Of a stretch of DNA of 64,000 bases, positions 1 through 11,202 are shown piece by piece (position 1 is the stretch's first letter; the number at the start of each line of letters is the position of its first letter). Both the position numbers and the translations under genes were made by a program. Under the pieces are notes generated by a model. It saw nothing but the letters and a program-made list of their open reading frames with translations, did not search any database and was not told the origin of the DNA. The stretch lies in assembly GCA_030998225.1 (NCBI GenBank), contig JAPYXD010000522.1, positions 2,418,001 to 2,482,000 of the forward strand, written 5' to 3'. Source of the stretch: Diplolepis rosae. Its lineage: Eukaryota > Arthropoda > Insecta > Hymenoptera > Diplolepididae.

Positions 1-525
1 TCCAAAATAATCCACAAATGCCTATATTAAATTTTCATCTATGGAACAAACAAGAAGAGAAAGGATTCTTCAAACCGGCTTGTATAACCTATGTATTCCT
101 TGTTTTTGAACAACAGTATGTATTTAATTTTTATATGTTCTTGAATGTTCATTCGAAAATATTTTCGCGTAGAAAAATACTTTAATTTTCCGGGCTTTGC
201 GATATTAATCACGAGTGATTTTAATAGTACTTAGTACTTTCGTAATTTAAAAAAAAACACAAAAAGCACATTTTCGCTTATATCATGTTTAAAAATTATA
301 ACCTTTTATAATTTTTCGCCTCAAAATTAACGCATTTTGAACCGCGTCGTCTGGAATTTTTAAGAACCGTTAAAGTTGAATTTAGCGAATTCGCTGACCT
401 TTCACTGGACTAGGTCCGCCAGTGGTCATTCTTACTGCCATAGACAAAGAATACATTGAGAAGTCTTTGCACATTTTGTCATCACAGAATTTTCCTATCG
501 AATTCAGAAATAAGGTTTGATCACA
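1..525. other. AT-rich stretch without a recognisable gene
   Basis: No coding signal is seen. Around 361-425 there is a fragment ending in a GGACTAGGTCCGCCAGTG-like terminus that resembles the end of the half foldback element at 2865-3109, so this is probably a relic of the same repeat family. Confidence 0.5.
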
Positions 526-1072
526 CCCTAGCGGACCCGTGTGAGAGAACGGTCATAGAATACTCTGACCGTTCTCTGACTGTTCTATGACCTCGCATTA
601 TTACGGCTAAGAACGGTAAAAAAGACATTAAAAGCTTTGCAATTATGATTCTGTGGCAAAATTTGGATTAGAAGGTGAAGCAATAAATACAATTATCTTA
701 TTTTTCAGCGATAAAAACTAGGAATACATCATGTACCTGTCATTGAAGGCAGTGCAGTGGTTCACCATTTGCGGAACGTCTCCACCAATAGTAAACCTTC
801 ACGGTGGAGACGTTCCGCCAATTGTGAACCACTGCACTGCCTTCAATGACAGGTATTATGTTTTTCTAGTTTTTATCGCTGAAAAATAAGATAATTGTAT
901 TTATTGCTTCACCTTCTAATCCAAATTTCGCCACAGACTCATAATGTCAAAGCTTTTAATGTCTTTTTTACCGTTCTTAGCCGTAATAATGCTAGGTCAT
1001 AGAACGGTCATAGAACAGTCAGAGAACGATCAGAGTATTCTATGACCGTTCTCTCACACGGGTCCGCTAGGG
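526..1072. mobile_element. 547-bp foldback/MITE palindrome
   Basis: Left arm 526-786 and right arm 803-1072 are inverted copies with only scattered mismatches, around a 16-bp loop (787-802). The ends are CCCTAGCGGACCC and its complement. Within each arm the ends carry nested short repeats built from GAACGGTC / GACCGTTC words. No ORF is present. No clean target duplication is visible at the borders. It is best read as a non-autonomous foldback element; related half-copies lie at 361-425 and 2865-3109. Confidence 0.85.
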
Positions 1073-1271
1073 CAACGATATATACCCTACCACTCAACAA
1101 TCCTGCACTCACTGCAGTTATCCTAAGCTGTGTTCAGGCTATGGACACTCAATGCTTTTAGATTGACCAAACATAGCGATGACGGCGCCATCTCACAAGC
1201 GCACAATTAATCATATATATATGCATACTAATATATATATACATTAAAATTAATTATAAAAGTGAAGAAAC
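1073..1271. other. Short AT-rich spacer
   Basis: No coding signal; a TA-rich run sits near 1212-1245. Confidence 0.4.
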
Positions 1272-1349
1272 CAATAGAAAAAACAAGTAAAAATACGAAA
1301 ATAGTTAATGGATCAACTATTTACGTATTTCTACTTGTTTTTTCTATTG
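1272..1349. repeat. 78-bp hairpin repeat
   Basis: Arms of about 35 bp (1272-1306 and 1315-1349) are inverted copies with few mismatches around an 8-bp loop. It is probably a very small MITE or a MITE relic. Confidence 0.65.
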
Positions 1350-1505
1350 ATTTATTTATAAATTAATATCTTTAAGGAAATAGGAGACATTCGTATTATG
1401 TTCGGAGGCAATGTTTTATTAATTATTCTTGGACATTTTTGCAACATGCAATTATGATGAAAGTAGTAATTTTAGGGTACAATAGTCACCATCGTAAAAT
1501 TCGTG

Positions 1506-1692
1506 CACTCAGAAAAAATCTTTGATTGAATCAAAGAAAGTAATTTGTTCGAAAGACTTTCGTTGATTAAAACATAAAATATGTTTGAATGAAACGAATT
1601 GCATTAAATTCAAACAAAGCTTTAGTTTGAATCAAAGAAAGTCTTCCAAACAAATTATTTTCTTTGAATCAACCAATATTCTTTTGTGAGTC
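1506..1692. mobile_element. CACTCAGAAAA-ended MITE
   Basis: It starts CACTCAGAAAA and ends TTTTGTGAGTC, an imperfect terminal inverted repeat. Inside are inverted copies of a GAATCAAAGAAAGT word. It resembles the better preserved element at 4026-4240. It sits directly against the splice donor of the THAP exon. Confidence 0.6.
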
Positions 1693-1704
1693 AGAGATTT
1701 TTAC

Positions 1705-1908
1705 ATGAAGTTTGTGACAAATAACGAATCGTTTAACAAGAACCTCTTTATAGGTTACGTTTTGCAAAGCCACATTTCCCGACACTTTTATCCACTTTCG
1801 ACCCGCACTTTCGTCTTTTGGAAATCGGTGGTGGTGTTCAGGGCGATCCGACCCACAAGATAGCACACAGCAGCTCTGTTTGTCCTTTGACTGTCTCGGC
1901 ATTTTCAC
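1705..1908 (-). CDS. THAP-type zinc-finger exon (partial gene)
   Basis: A 68-codon exon from an ATG at 1908 encodes an N-terminal THAP-like C2CH zinc finger: two early cysteines, an R-F-P-K-D block, a conserved tryptophan and a closing C-H-K-L-H. The final C-to-H spacing is one residue longer than the usual C-x2-H. The reading frame meets GTAAAA right after the closing His codon, a plausible splice donor, so this is the first exon of a gene whose other exons are not recognised. THAP domains bind DNA and occur both in P-type and other transposases and in domesticated regulators. The MITE at 1506-1692 begins 13 bp past the donor, so the downstream gene may be broken. Domain call fairly sure; gene status uncertain. 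Confidence 0.6.
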
Positions 1909-2409
1909 AGATTTTCACTCTTTATCCGTAAAGACTGTCAATCGCAAAATTTCAAACAAATCAAAACGAATATGGCGAGCAATGGCGAGGCATCTGCGTC
2001 TGCGCGAAAAAGAAACAAGTGAGAACAAGAGAGTGCAGAGTGCAAGCAGAGTAAGAATGATGGGTGCACACATGGGCAGGGGAGTGAGAAGTAAGGCGGG
2101 GTTAGATGCCAGCGCCATCTTACCACCGCGCAAAAGGGACCAGATTATGTTTGGTCAACCCCATCCATTAGAGTTTCCACCGCCTGGCTGTGTTGAAGAA
2201 AGGTAACTTTCTTACTTAGTACTAGACTGGTTTGGCATATTATAAACATGATTTCTTTCTGGCAATTTAGGTGAATTTTTTCTTGAAAATTAATCCATTT
2301 CTACATCTGGCGCAGTGGGAGAATTTTTTGTTAATAGTTCTTTGTTTACATGATTGACTGTTTTTTCAATTTTCTTCTGCTCTTCTTCCTCCTTGACTAA
2401 CGTTATATA

Positions 2410-2829
2410 AAGGGTTTCCCAATAGGGGTGATATGATTTTGAATGTCCCTATCGGGCTCATTTGAACTGAAATTTTTGACGTCTGCTGTCAGTTGTCATC
2501 AGTAAGGTTTGCCATTTAATCATGAGTAGTTTCACGCTTCCACAACGTTTGGAAATTGTCCAATTATTTTATCAAAATTCGAGACGTTTTGTCGGTGTTC
2601 AAAGAGCATATCGTGCAAAATATGGTCGTCATTCTGCTCCATCCGCGCTCTCAATTCGTCGAATAATCGATAAGTTGGAGAGTGAATTTACTCTATTGGA
2701 TACTAAGCCTAAAAATCGTATGCGTACCGCATGTTCTACACAGAATATAGCCGCCGTACAGGCCAGTATCGAGGAAAACCGTGAATTGTCCGTGCCACGC
2801 CGATCTCAGGAATTGGGCCTGTCCAGGAT
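2410..2829 (+). pseudogene. Tc1/mariner-superfamily copy A, 5' part
   Basis: It starts right after a TA with the AAGGGTTTCCCAATAG terminus shared with copy B (3185-3921). An ATG at 2522 opens the N-terminal helix-turn-helix region (M-S-S-F-T-L-P-Q-R-L-E) of a DUF4817-type transposase, about 100 codons. At about 2829 the coding sequence switches abruptly to unrelated sequence leading into a half foldback element, so the catalytic domain is lost. Non-functional. Confidence 0.8.
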
Positions 2830-2864
2830 TTTTTTTAAATTTCATACCATAATCGCTACTGAAA

Positions 2865-3109
2865 GCAATTTAAGTCACCTTCAATGACAGGTTTTATGTT
2901 TCTTTAGTCTTTAACGCTAAAAATGAAATTGTTGTATCAACTTCAGAACCTTCAAACTCAAAATGTATCGCAGAATGATAATAGCAACAATTTAAATGTT
3001 TTTCATGCTTCTCTTTTTCATACTATTACTAGGTCAGCGAGTGGTCAGCGAACGGTTAGTGAATGGTCAGCGAATTCGCTGACCTTCCGCTGGACTGAGT
3101 TCGCCAGGG
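2865..3109. repeat. Half foldback element
   Basis: From about 2877 (CCTTCAATGACAGG) to the CGCCAGGG end at 3109 this matches one arm of the 526-1072 palindrome in order and orientation, but is diverged. The terminal GGTCAGCGAATTCGCTGACC block replaces the GAACGGTC block, so it is a sister subfamily. Confidence 0.65.
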
Positions 3110-3184
3110 TTGGTTATTAGTCTAATGCCATTTGCATTGCTAGGGTACTTCATCATACCAAAAGTTAGGAAGGCTAAGCTGCTA

Positions 3185-3921
3185 AAGGGTTTCCCAATAA
3201 GGGTGATATGTTTTGAAATTGAAAAAAAACACTGAATATTCATTCGGAATTGATCGAAATCTTTTTTATTATATTGGATATTCTATGTCATTTATGATTT
3301 AAACAATATATCGGCCAAATGTCCCCCGAGACTTGAGCCAAAAATGCGCCTCATCAGAAAAGACGATTTTTTGATGAAATTTAGGATCATTTTCAATTGA
3401 TTCCAGAGCCCAATCCGCGAACTCCCGACGCAAACGATGGTCATTAGGCTTCAGTTCTTGGGCCAGAATCATCTTATAGGGATGCAGGCCAAGATCCAAT
3501 CGGAAAATACGCCAGGTAGTCATCCTGGACAGGCCCAATTCCTGAGATCGGCGTGGCACGGACAATTCACGGTACGGCGGCTATATTCTGTGTAGAACGT
3601 GCGGTACGCATACGATTTTTAGGCTTAGTATCCAATAGAGTAAATTCACTCTCCAACTTATCGATTATTCGACGAATTGAGAGCGCGGATGGAGCAGAAT
3701 GACGACCATATTTTGCACGATATGCTCTTTGAACACCGACAAAACTTCTCGAATTTTGATAAAATAATTGGACAATTTCCAAACGTTGTGGAAGCGTGAA
3801 ACTACTCATGATTAAATGGCAAACCTTACTGATGACAACTGACAGCAGACGTCAAAAATTTCAGTTCAAATGAGCCCGATAGGGACATTCAAAATCATAT
3901 CACCCCTATTGGGAAACCCTT
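3185..3921 (-). mobile_element. Tc1/mariner copy B, internally deleted, with TIRs and TA target
   Basis: The 737-bp element has inverted ends AAGGGTTTCCC... and is flanked by TA on both sides (3183-3184, 3922-3923), as expected for Tc1/mariner insertions. Codons from 3809 to 3567 encode the helix-turn-helix N terminus; after a frame break, 3565-3299 encode a second DNA-binding region and the start of the catalytic core (F-S-D-E-A-H-F, with the first acidic residue). The rest of the core is deleted. Non-autonomous, but TIRs are kept, so it could be mobilised in trans. Confidence 0.85.
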
Positions 3922-4025
3922 TACTTGTAATCTATTTGAAACTGAAACATTTAAATAATAAAAACGTTGTAAAACAAAAATGCATTATGGACTAAATCTA
4001 ACTCATATAAAATGAAGACCCACAA

Positions 4026-4240
4026 CACTGAGAAAACAGTTTGGTGAAGACAAAAAAACGTTTGGTTGATATACGAGTATGTACAGCTAACAAATTTTTG
4101 TTGAGACAACAAATAATGTTTTGTTGCCTCAAAAAAAGTTTTGTTGAAATAATCAAAATTTTCTTAGGACAACAAAAATATTTTGTTAACCGTACATCAA
4201 CCAAACGTTTTGTTGTCCTCACCAAACCATTTTCTGAGTG
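4026..4240. mobile_element. 215-bp MITE with CACTGAGAAAA ends
   Basis: Ends are CACTGAGAAAA and TTTTCTGAGTG. Each half carries inverted copies of an AACAAAA/TTTTGTT-rich block, giving a strong hairpin. No coding capacity. Confidence 0.75.
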
Positions 4241-4265
4241 AATGTCGCAAGAAAGCAAAACTTAC

Positions 4266-4731
4266 AAGAGCGTAACTCCACGGCTGTCTTAGCTCCTTAA
4301 ATTCATCCAAGTACTCAGTTACAAGGTCAATTTTACGTTGGCTCCCTTTCTTTCTGGAAGGTGTGACTCGTAATGAATGAATACGAACTGCAGAATTTCG
4401 GCTCCACCTTTCAGTGGCCTCATTCATCGGCTCTAGACACTTTCTCAGCCACGATAAGTCCCCATTGAGTGTGCCTTCTGGATCTGAAAAGTTAGAAACA
4501 GTGAAGTAAAAAGTAAAATAATTAGTGAAGATAACGTATTACGCAGTATTACTGAAAGTAATATTTTTTCACTGTATTAACCTGGACTTTCTGTATCATC
4601 TTCGTCTTCTCTATAATTTTTCCTCAACCCTGCAACTCGTAATTTCTTAATTAAACTTGTGTATTTATCGTACAGCTTGCCTCTGTGTTGGCTACCACCT
4701 TCTGAATCTCTTCTTGATTGCTGTGGCATAT
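4266..4731 (-). CDS. Two-exon fragment of an unidentified gene
   Basis: Exon 1 (about 4731-4582) starts M-P-Q-Q-S-R-R and is Lys/Arg- and Asp/Glu-rich; it ends at a GTTAAT donor. Exon 2 (4483-4266) starts after a TTTTCAG acceptor and ends at a GTAAGT donor. Splicing keeps the frame through E-S-P-D-P-E-G. The spliced piece of about 120 residues has a W-L-R-K-C-L block, then a basic stretch. I do not recognise the family. It lies on the same strand as the DUF4806 gene and the transposase at 8.9-9.7 kb and could be another exon group of the same kind of multi-exon transposon gene. The MITE at 4026-4240 sits just after the last donor. Confidence 0.45.
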
Positions 4732-5850
4732 AATAAGTAGCCTACAAACAAAAATTTCTTAAAAATAAAAAATCGCACAAATATACAGTACCGTCGGATA
4801 TTATGAGACCACCATGTTTTTCACCAGTTGTTAAAATGTCCTAATTCTGGTATTTTTTAAGATGTACTATAGGAAATTATAAATCCAATATCAAATTCCT
4901 TTGAAATCAAAAATTTATTAATGTCCTTGCAAGTCAACGTTTCGACTGAAGCTTCAGTGCTTATCAAGACTAAAAATAATAATAATAACATGGATTATAT
5001 GCAAGCGAAATAAACAAAACAGACAGTCCAAGGTTATGGTAAAAAATATTAAAAGATATTACCTTATACAATTCATTGCGAGAAAATAAAATTTAGAAAT
5101 AAGACATCACATGATAACAGTATGTTGTGTTAAAAATACATCTGAGTAAGACATTGTTATTGTTCTTGATTTTTTAAAAATATTATTAATTTTGTAAAAT
5201 TTTTTAAAAGTTGTACGTATTTTCTGTTATTAATAAATTGCCATAAGACGATAAACATCCTATGAATAATACGTTGTATTTGTCGTTTGATATTCATCGT
5301 TTTAAAATTTGTAAACTTGACATGTCAGAGGTTAAGTTTTTATTGAAGGAGTTGAAATTTCGTTATAAATTTGTAAAGGATGAATTTAATTTTTCACAAC
5401 ACTAATCATGGAGTATCCATGATGACTAATTAGAGATGTAACTAAACATTTTCATTGTCTGTTCTAAAATTAATAGAGTTATTATTTTTTTTTAACATTA
5501 ATCATTTCGAGGCAAAGTCTTTTTTTTAAATTTTGTTCGTATTCTAAGATTTTTACTTCTTTAAAGTCAAAATTATGTTTAAATTTATGTGCATGATGTT
5601 CTAGAGCAGTGCTATTAGTGTTGTACCCAGATAACAAAATGTCCGCCTATGGCTGGCGTATTGGCCGGCACACGGTCCGATTGACAAGACCGCTATGCCG
5701 GCACCTGAGTAGCTGAATGTGTCCGACATTGCTAGCTATTACGCCTGCCCGACCGTCCGGTGCCCAACGTGCCGGCCACGTGCTATTAATACGCAAGCCC
5801 GAAGTGCTATTAATTATAATATTATTACAATTAATTATTATTATATATAT
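4732..5850. other. AT-rich gap with a GC-rich patch
   Basis: No gene seen. The stretch 5641-5800 is strikingly GC-rich, with repeated CCGGCA/TGCCGG words in both orientations, and may be a relic of a separate inverted-repeat element. Confidence 0.4.
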
Positions 5851-5851
5851 A

Positions 5852-6089
5852 CACTGAAAAAAATTAGCATTGAATCAAGAAAATATTGGTCTAAATATGG
5901 ACACTACAATATATTTTCTTGATCCAAGAATATTTTTCTTATTTTACGAAAATGTACTTGAATTAAGAAACTTGATTTTTTTCATTTAAATACATTTTCT
6001 TAAAACAAGAAACATATTCTTGGATCAAGAAAATTATTGTCCGTATTTAGACAAATATTTTTTTAATTCAATGCTAATTTTTTTCAGTG
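5852..6089. mobile_element. 238-bp MITE with TA target
   Basis: Ends CACTGAAAAAAATTAGCATT and its complement form inverted repeats of at least 25 bp, flanked by TA on each side (5850-5851, 6090-6091). The interior has inverted CAAGAAAATATT words. Typical non-autonomous Tc1/mariner-like MITE. Confidence 0.85.
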
Positions 6090-6250
6090 TAGGCTTTTAT
6101 ATATAAATAATGATTGTAGGGACCATCAAATAAAAGGGAAAACATATTTCATAAATAATTATTTATTTGGAAGAGTAAGCTTTGGTATAAGGTAAAGAAT
6201 AATTAAAAATAGAAAAAGTATAATATGAACCGGGTTCTTTCAACTGCTTT

Positions 6251-7767
6251 TTAAAATGTCTCATCGTCGGCATCGCTTGAATTATCGGCGTCTTGAGATT
6301 CATCAGCAGACGATTCCTTTGAAGCAATCAAGTCAGTCAACTCCTTAATTTTCTTATTAATCTCTATAATCTCTTGACTCTCCAAGTTGGGCGTTGACTG
6401 TGCTCCTGCACTTTTGTGCTTATTTCTAAATCTTTGTTTAGAACTTTTCAGTACATCCAGCATGACTTGTTTAAAAATGTCTTTATTTTCTGGTCCAGGG
6501 AAAAAAGGGCATTTCACAGCTGCTTCTAAACATATAAAATAAGAGAATTTAGTAACGGCATATTAGGTACCATTCCTGAGAATGACTTTAGTTTGAAGTT
6601 ACTCGAAATACTCACGGTACAATGTGTTTAAGACTTTCGTGTCTCCCAACTGTTCCGTGTCCTTTGTCTTGTGCCATGTAAATTTCGTTATTAATTCGTC
6701 AGTCATGACTTCCTTGACAGCGCAATGTAGGAACTCTTTGAGTTTTGATCCCCCTATGCGAAGCAAGTGGTCGTGCTGGAAAATGTAATGAGATCAATCA
6801 ATTACACTGGCACACAAAACAAAAAGTAGTTTGTACATTTGACGCCATCTACCTACCGACATGTATTTCGACCCGCTGAATCCGAATCTGGAGTCAGTTT
6901 AAACCGTACACCCTCAAAATCTCGAGTAAATTGCAAAAAACCGTAAAATACGAAAATTGTGTGTTTTGGTTATGAAAAAAATTTTTTGGAAGTAGACCAA
7001 GCATGATTTTCATGTATTTCGATCCGCTAAATCCGAATCTGAAGTTTATTTGGACCATAAGCCGTTTTAAATGTAAGTAAATTGCAAAAAATTGCAAAAA
7101 ATTGCAAAAAATTGCGATTATGTTAATGAAAAAAAGTATATCTTAAAAAATACTTTTCTAAAATTTATAAAATTTCAGTAAAATGTCCATAGAGTATTGC
7201 AGTGAATTTAGAGCAACAACATGAATACATTGAGGTATTGATATATTTGTTTCCCGTGAGAAATTGGGTTTCTTTTAAGGCTTTCTTTACATGATCTTAA
7301 GGTTAAAGTTTACGCTGGAGAAGAAAGTCTTCTTAGAAGATGATCTTATTTTATACTTTTTTGAAGGTCACCTTTCACTAGAGCCAATGAATGGAAAATA
7401 ACTTGTATGTAAGTAACGTCAATCTGTAAGAAAACTTTTCTCCCTTTTTTTTTTTGATTCCACAAACTGGTTTCGAAAGGAACCTGAGTTCCCGTGGGAT
7501 ACTCGTAAACACAATTAGCAGGCTGCAAATTATAGCATCCTGGTCATTTAGACATTTATGGAATGGAGGCTTACCAATTTCTGACGCTTTTCTTTGTTGT
7601 CATTGCTGTCCAAATCCTTGAACTCCGCAACCGTAGATAGTGGAAACCCCATTAGTGGCTCATATAGGGTGTTTGATAGGTGTTCGTTACCCAAATTTAA
7701 ATGCGCCAGCAATTCCAGAATTTCATTGTTTTGACAAATTTCCTTATTATTCTGCTCCTCCAAATTC
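6251..7767 (-). CDS. DUF4806-type gene, three C-terminal exons
   Basis: Three exons join in frame: 7767-7575 (acceptor AAATAG, donor GTAAGC), 6775-6616 (acceptor TTCCAG, donor GTGAGT) and 6525-6251 (acceptor TTTAG, stop). Together they give F-P-L-S-T-x-A-E-F ... E-K-R-Q-K-L, then H-D-H-L-L-R-I-G-G-S-K ... M-T-D-E-L ... F-T-W-H, the layout of DUF4806, a domain of multi-copy insect proteins often linked to transposons. The tail is predicted helical, Ser/Glu/Asp-rich and acidic. Upstream exons probably lie within 7768-8400, where 8382-8137 has an open Lys-rich frame, but I could not fix their borders. Biochemical role unknown. Splicing is directly readable; the domain name is from memory. Confidence 0.65.
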
Positions 7768-8136
7768 CTATTTATACAATATTTTAGAAACGTAAGTGTA
7801 AATTAACTTGATAAAATGAACCCATTGCCTGTCGAAATGACCGTTATCGTTAAAAATCGTCAAATCGGTTGGCTGGTGAAGATAATGGGAAACACGTTCT
7901 AAGGTGCTAGAGTGGGGATAAGTTAAGGTAGGCAGAGGGTTAAGCGAACGTTTTAATAATCGAAGCTGCTGATGTAGGAGAAGCATCAGGTAGCATTTCC
8001 TTTTCCACATTCATTGAGGGTAGTGTCTTGTCACTGTAAACAAATTAAGCACAAGTAGTAAGTGGTTACGAAGAAAAATGAATTTAGAAAAAGTAGACAG
8101 CAATTTTCTTGTTTTAAAAGTTTGTTTATTATTTAC

Positions 8137-8385
8137 TTATATTTCTCCATTTTTTTGGGAATTTGTCAATCTGTCTGTTTGGACCTTCTTTTTTCCTAGT
8201 CCAGCGGCAATCTCTTGAAGCTTTTGAAGTTGCTCTTTTACATTACAAGGATTTTTAGCCTTCTTTTTAACGTGCTCTTCATCAGAGGTACTTAGAACGT
8301 ACTTTGGCGTAATAATTTTCCGACCTAAACTTGAAATTCTCACGGCATTTTCTTCAAACAATTTTTTCTTCAGAGAAGACACATC
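8137..8385 (-). CDS. Lys-rich open exon upstream of the DUF4806 exons
   Basis: An 80-codon open frame rich in Lys and Glu (S-S-L-K-K-K-L-F-E-E-N near its start) lies on the same strand as the DUF4806 exons. A GTAAGA sequence just upstream looks like a donor, and no ATG starts this frame, so it is probably an internal exon. Low-complexity composition limits certainty. Confidence 0.35.
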   Translation of the reverse strand, partial: DVSSLKKKLFEENAVRISSLGRKIITPKYVLSTSDEEHVKKKAKNPCNVKEQLQKLQEIAAGLGKKKVQTDRLTNSQKNGEI

Positions 8386-8890
8386 TTTTTTGCGCTCTTA
8401 CTGTCCATGATCTGAAAAGTAGGTAAAGAAGTGTCATTATTTATAACACTTTGATTACATTAAACTATGCGTAACCTTCGTGCATTTCATTTTCAAAAGA
8501 ACAAAATATTGATATTCAAGTATCATTGTATATAACAATTCATTTAAATGAAATTATGTGTAAGTTTCGTGCATTTTAGTTTAAACAAAACACTGAAAAT
8601 TCCCGTGAAGGTATGATTGGACTATTAAACTGTGCAAAAAATGCTTGGAAAAAATAAATACATACGCTTAAAAAATGTGATATACTGCAAGCTTTATTTT
8701 CATGCTCTGGTGGAGTAAAGTATCGAAACCACAAAAGAAGCTCAAAGGAAGGGAAGAATAGCGAGTCAGGGGGGGAAACAGAATCTCTCCGTAGACATTC
8801 CTATATTGCTATGTATAAGAAGATCGCATTTTACTCACACAATAGGAATAAGTAGTACAACTTCCGGAGTTGTTTTTACTGATTATCATC

Positions 8891-9743
8891 CTAATTATCG
8901 GGTAATTCTGGTCCAGATAACAAACTCACGCATATCCACTGATCATCTAATGCACGTTCTTCTTCTCCTTCTACATCGCTCCAATACGGCATTCTGTAAC
9001 ACTTGCCTTTCACCTCGTTTAAAAGAACAGCTTCTATTGTATCCACTAAATTTGTGCAGTGATATACGCCCACAACGTCGGATGTGATCCCAACATCATA
9101 TACGTCATATTTTATTTGAAATTCTTGAAGAATGAAGAATATTTCTTCTTCGATTTGTATAATATTGTTTATCATACAAACTGATGAATTTTGAAGAATA
9201 CAACAACTGTCGCGTAAGGAAGTTGCATACGTAATATGCCCTATTTTCAATTTGCGAAATTGCCGACATACATTGACAGGAATATCTTCAGGGAGAGGAC
9301 CTTCAGCGTGAGGTATGGATAGACGAATGCGAATGTTATTGTCTACAGGCGTACAAGTGAAATCAGACAATTCGCTGAGCCTTTTATAATATTGTTGAAG
9401 GGAAGCATCCGGCTTACGAATCTGTTTTCTGAATTCTGGCATACTATTTTCATAAGAAAATGCACTAAAGGACTCCAAATCACCCAATTTCTGTACATCA
9501 GCTACAACATGAAGTAAACAATGGACATTGTACGATAAGAACTGTGGTCCGTACAGTTCTTCACATAAAATGACGTAACTTTCCAAAGCATGTTGACAAA
9601 AAATTAGAATTTCTGGAGGAGTTTCTTTACATACCATAATGATTCTGCAAAGAATTACTTCTTTCTAGTCGAGAAGTTGATAAACGTCTCCGCTTATGAC
9701 GTTGAGAAAGTGTTGGAAATTTTTTATATTTTCCCTTTTCCAT
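8891..9743 (-). pseudogene. Transposase remnant, C-terminal domain with a short N-terminal exon
   Basis: The frame 9637-8891 encodes 248 residues with a Y-G-P-Q-F-L-S-Y-N-V-H-C-L-L-H block, then F-S-A-F-S-Y-E-N and R-K-P-D-A-S-L-Q-Q. This is the pattern of the DUF4218-like C-terminal region of CACTA-type and related animal transposases. Directly upstream an ATG at 9743 opens a short basic frame (M-E-K-G-K-Y-K-K-F-P then R-H-K-R-R-R) ending at a GTATGT donor. The catalytic exons expected between them are missing, so this looks like an internally deleted copy. The family assignment is from memory of the motif; sister families remain possible. Confidence 0.55.
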
Positions 9744-9779
9744 TGTGTCCCTTTCTTTTGATCACAAGTCCTTACTCTG

Positions 9780-10800
9780 AGAAGTTAAAAAAAACGATTG
9801 TTAGACAACATTATGTGTCGAAAATGTATACATCACACGAAATTATACAATGAAAGAATAACTTACACAAGTTATACCCAATCTAACTGTAAGTTATAAC
9901 TACAAGTATAAACTTATTCCAGAGGGTAGTATAAAAAACAAAATTTCTTTACTTTGTATTTTTTTTTCGGCACAAAAAAGAACATTACATGGCATAATGT
10001 AAATGTAGCAAAACACTAATATCTTGCATAGCATAAAGTAAGTGCAGTTAAGTTTTCAAGGGATTTTATGAATTTGCAAAGGCTACACAATATTTTTTTT
10101 TAGACTTCAAGACTTCGCATTATTTCCAAAAGTTTTTAGGATCCTAAAAAAATTGTCTTATTTTTAAAAATATAAATATAATACTTTAAAAAATTGAAAA
10201 CGATTTCAGATGAATTTGAAAACATTTTCAGAGATTTTAATAGGTTTTCAGAAATTTTTTTCACGATTTAAATATATTTGAGAGAATTTTAAAGGTCATC
10301 AAGATTTTAACGTATTTCGTGAAGTTTTAGAAGATTTTAAGATATCTCAAGCATATAAATTACATACATTAGTTTCTTTAATTACACGGAATTTTTTAAT
10401 TTTTTAAATTTCAATCTTTGCAATTGTCTTAAAATATCATTTTAAAAATATGTAAAATTCTTTTCAATTTCTCAAAATCTCTTGAAATCTTTTTGGAATC
10501 GTTTGAAATTTTCCTAATCTTTTAAAACGTTTTGAAACCCTTTTTAATCCTATAAAATTAAAAGAAAAAAAAACACAATATTAAAATAGTCCGAAATTAG
10601 TTGCTTGTGCCATATTATAGAATTTGTAACTACGGTAAGAATATGGGGACTTAGCTTTGTTACACTTTCGAATTGCCAAAACATTGTATTAGAAACGTCA
10701 TTTTCATGATTTTGGAACTTTCGAAAAATAAGGATGCCTTCTCCTTCATGTGAGCAATTTTTTATATATATATATATATTTATATTCACAATACAGACAC
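9780..10800. other. AT-rich gap
   Basis: No gene seen. 10130-10550 is a run of degenerate A/T words (TTTTAAAATCTTT-like) without a clear unit. Confidence 0.4.
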
Positions 10801-10803
10801 AAC

Positions 10804-10900
10804 AAGTTTTAATTTTTCAAAAAAATAACAGTTCACAGACTTCCGTCTTCATGCTTTGTACGTCTGTGGACTGTTATTTTTTTGAAAAATTAAAAACTGT
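10804..10900. repeat. Hairpin repeat, half of a MITE family
   Basis: Arms around CAAAAAAATAACAGTTCACAGAC are inverted copies (10804-10840 and 10861-10900). A diverged copy lies at about 13590-13700, so this is a dispersed family rather than a chance hairpin. Confidence 0.6.
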
Positions 10901-11202
10901 GGAAAAAAACCTGTAGGAACTAAACTATTGCTCATACAGTAAAATATATCATATGCCCGCCTTAAGGGTATGTGATACTTTACCATAAGAGCAATTTAGT
11001 TTACCCAGTTTGCGACCGGGGCCGCTCACTAAAGGAAGGGAAGGAGGGACGCCGAGAAAGGAATACACAAAAATCAAGCGACCATTTATCACATAATCAG
11101 TTTATTACGCATTACACTTCGTGAATCGTAGACCAAGGCACTTAGACATGAATGAACGACCGATGCCGCGGGAACACGTAACTTGCTCGACAGCGCGGAC
11201 CA

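Noticed and set aside
8806..9087. 93-codon plus-strand frame
   Set aside because: Antisense to the transposase remnant 8891-9637, with no motif of its own.
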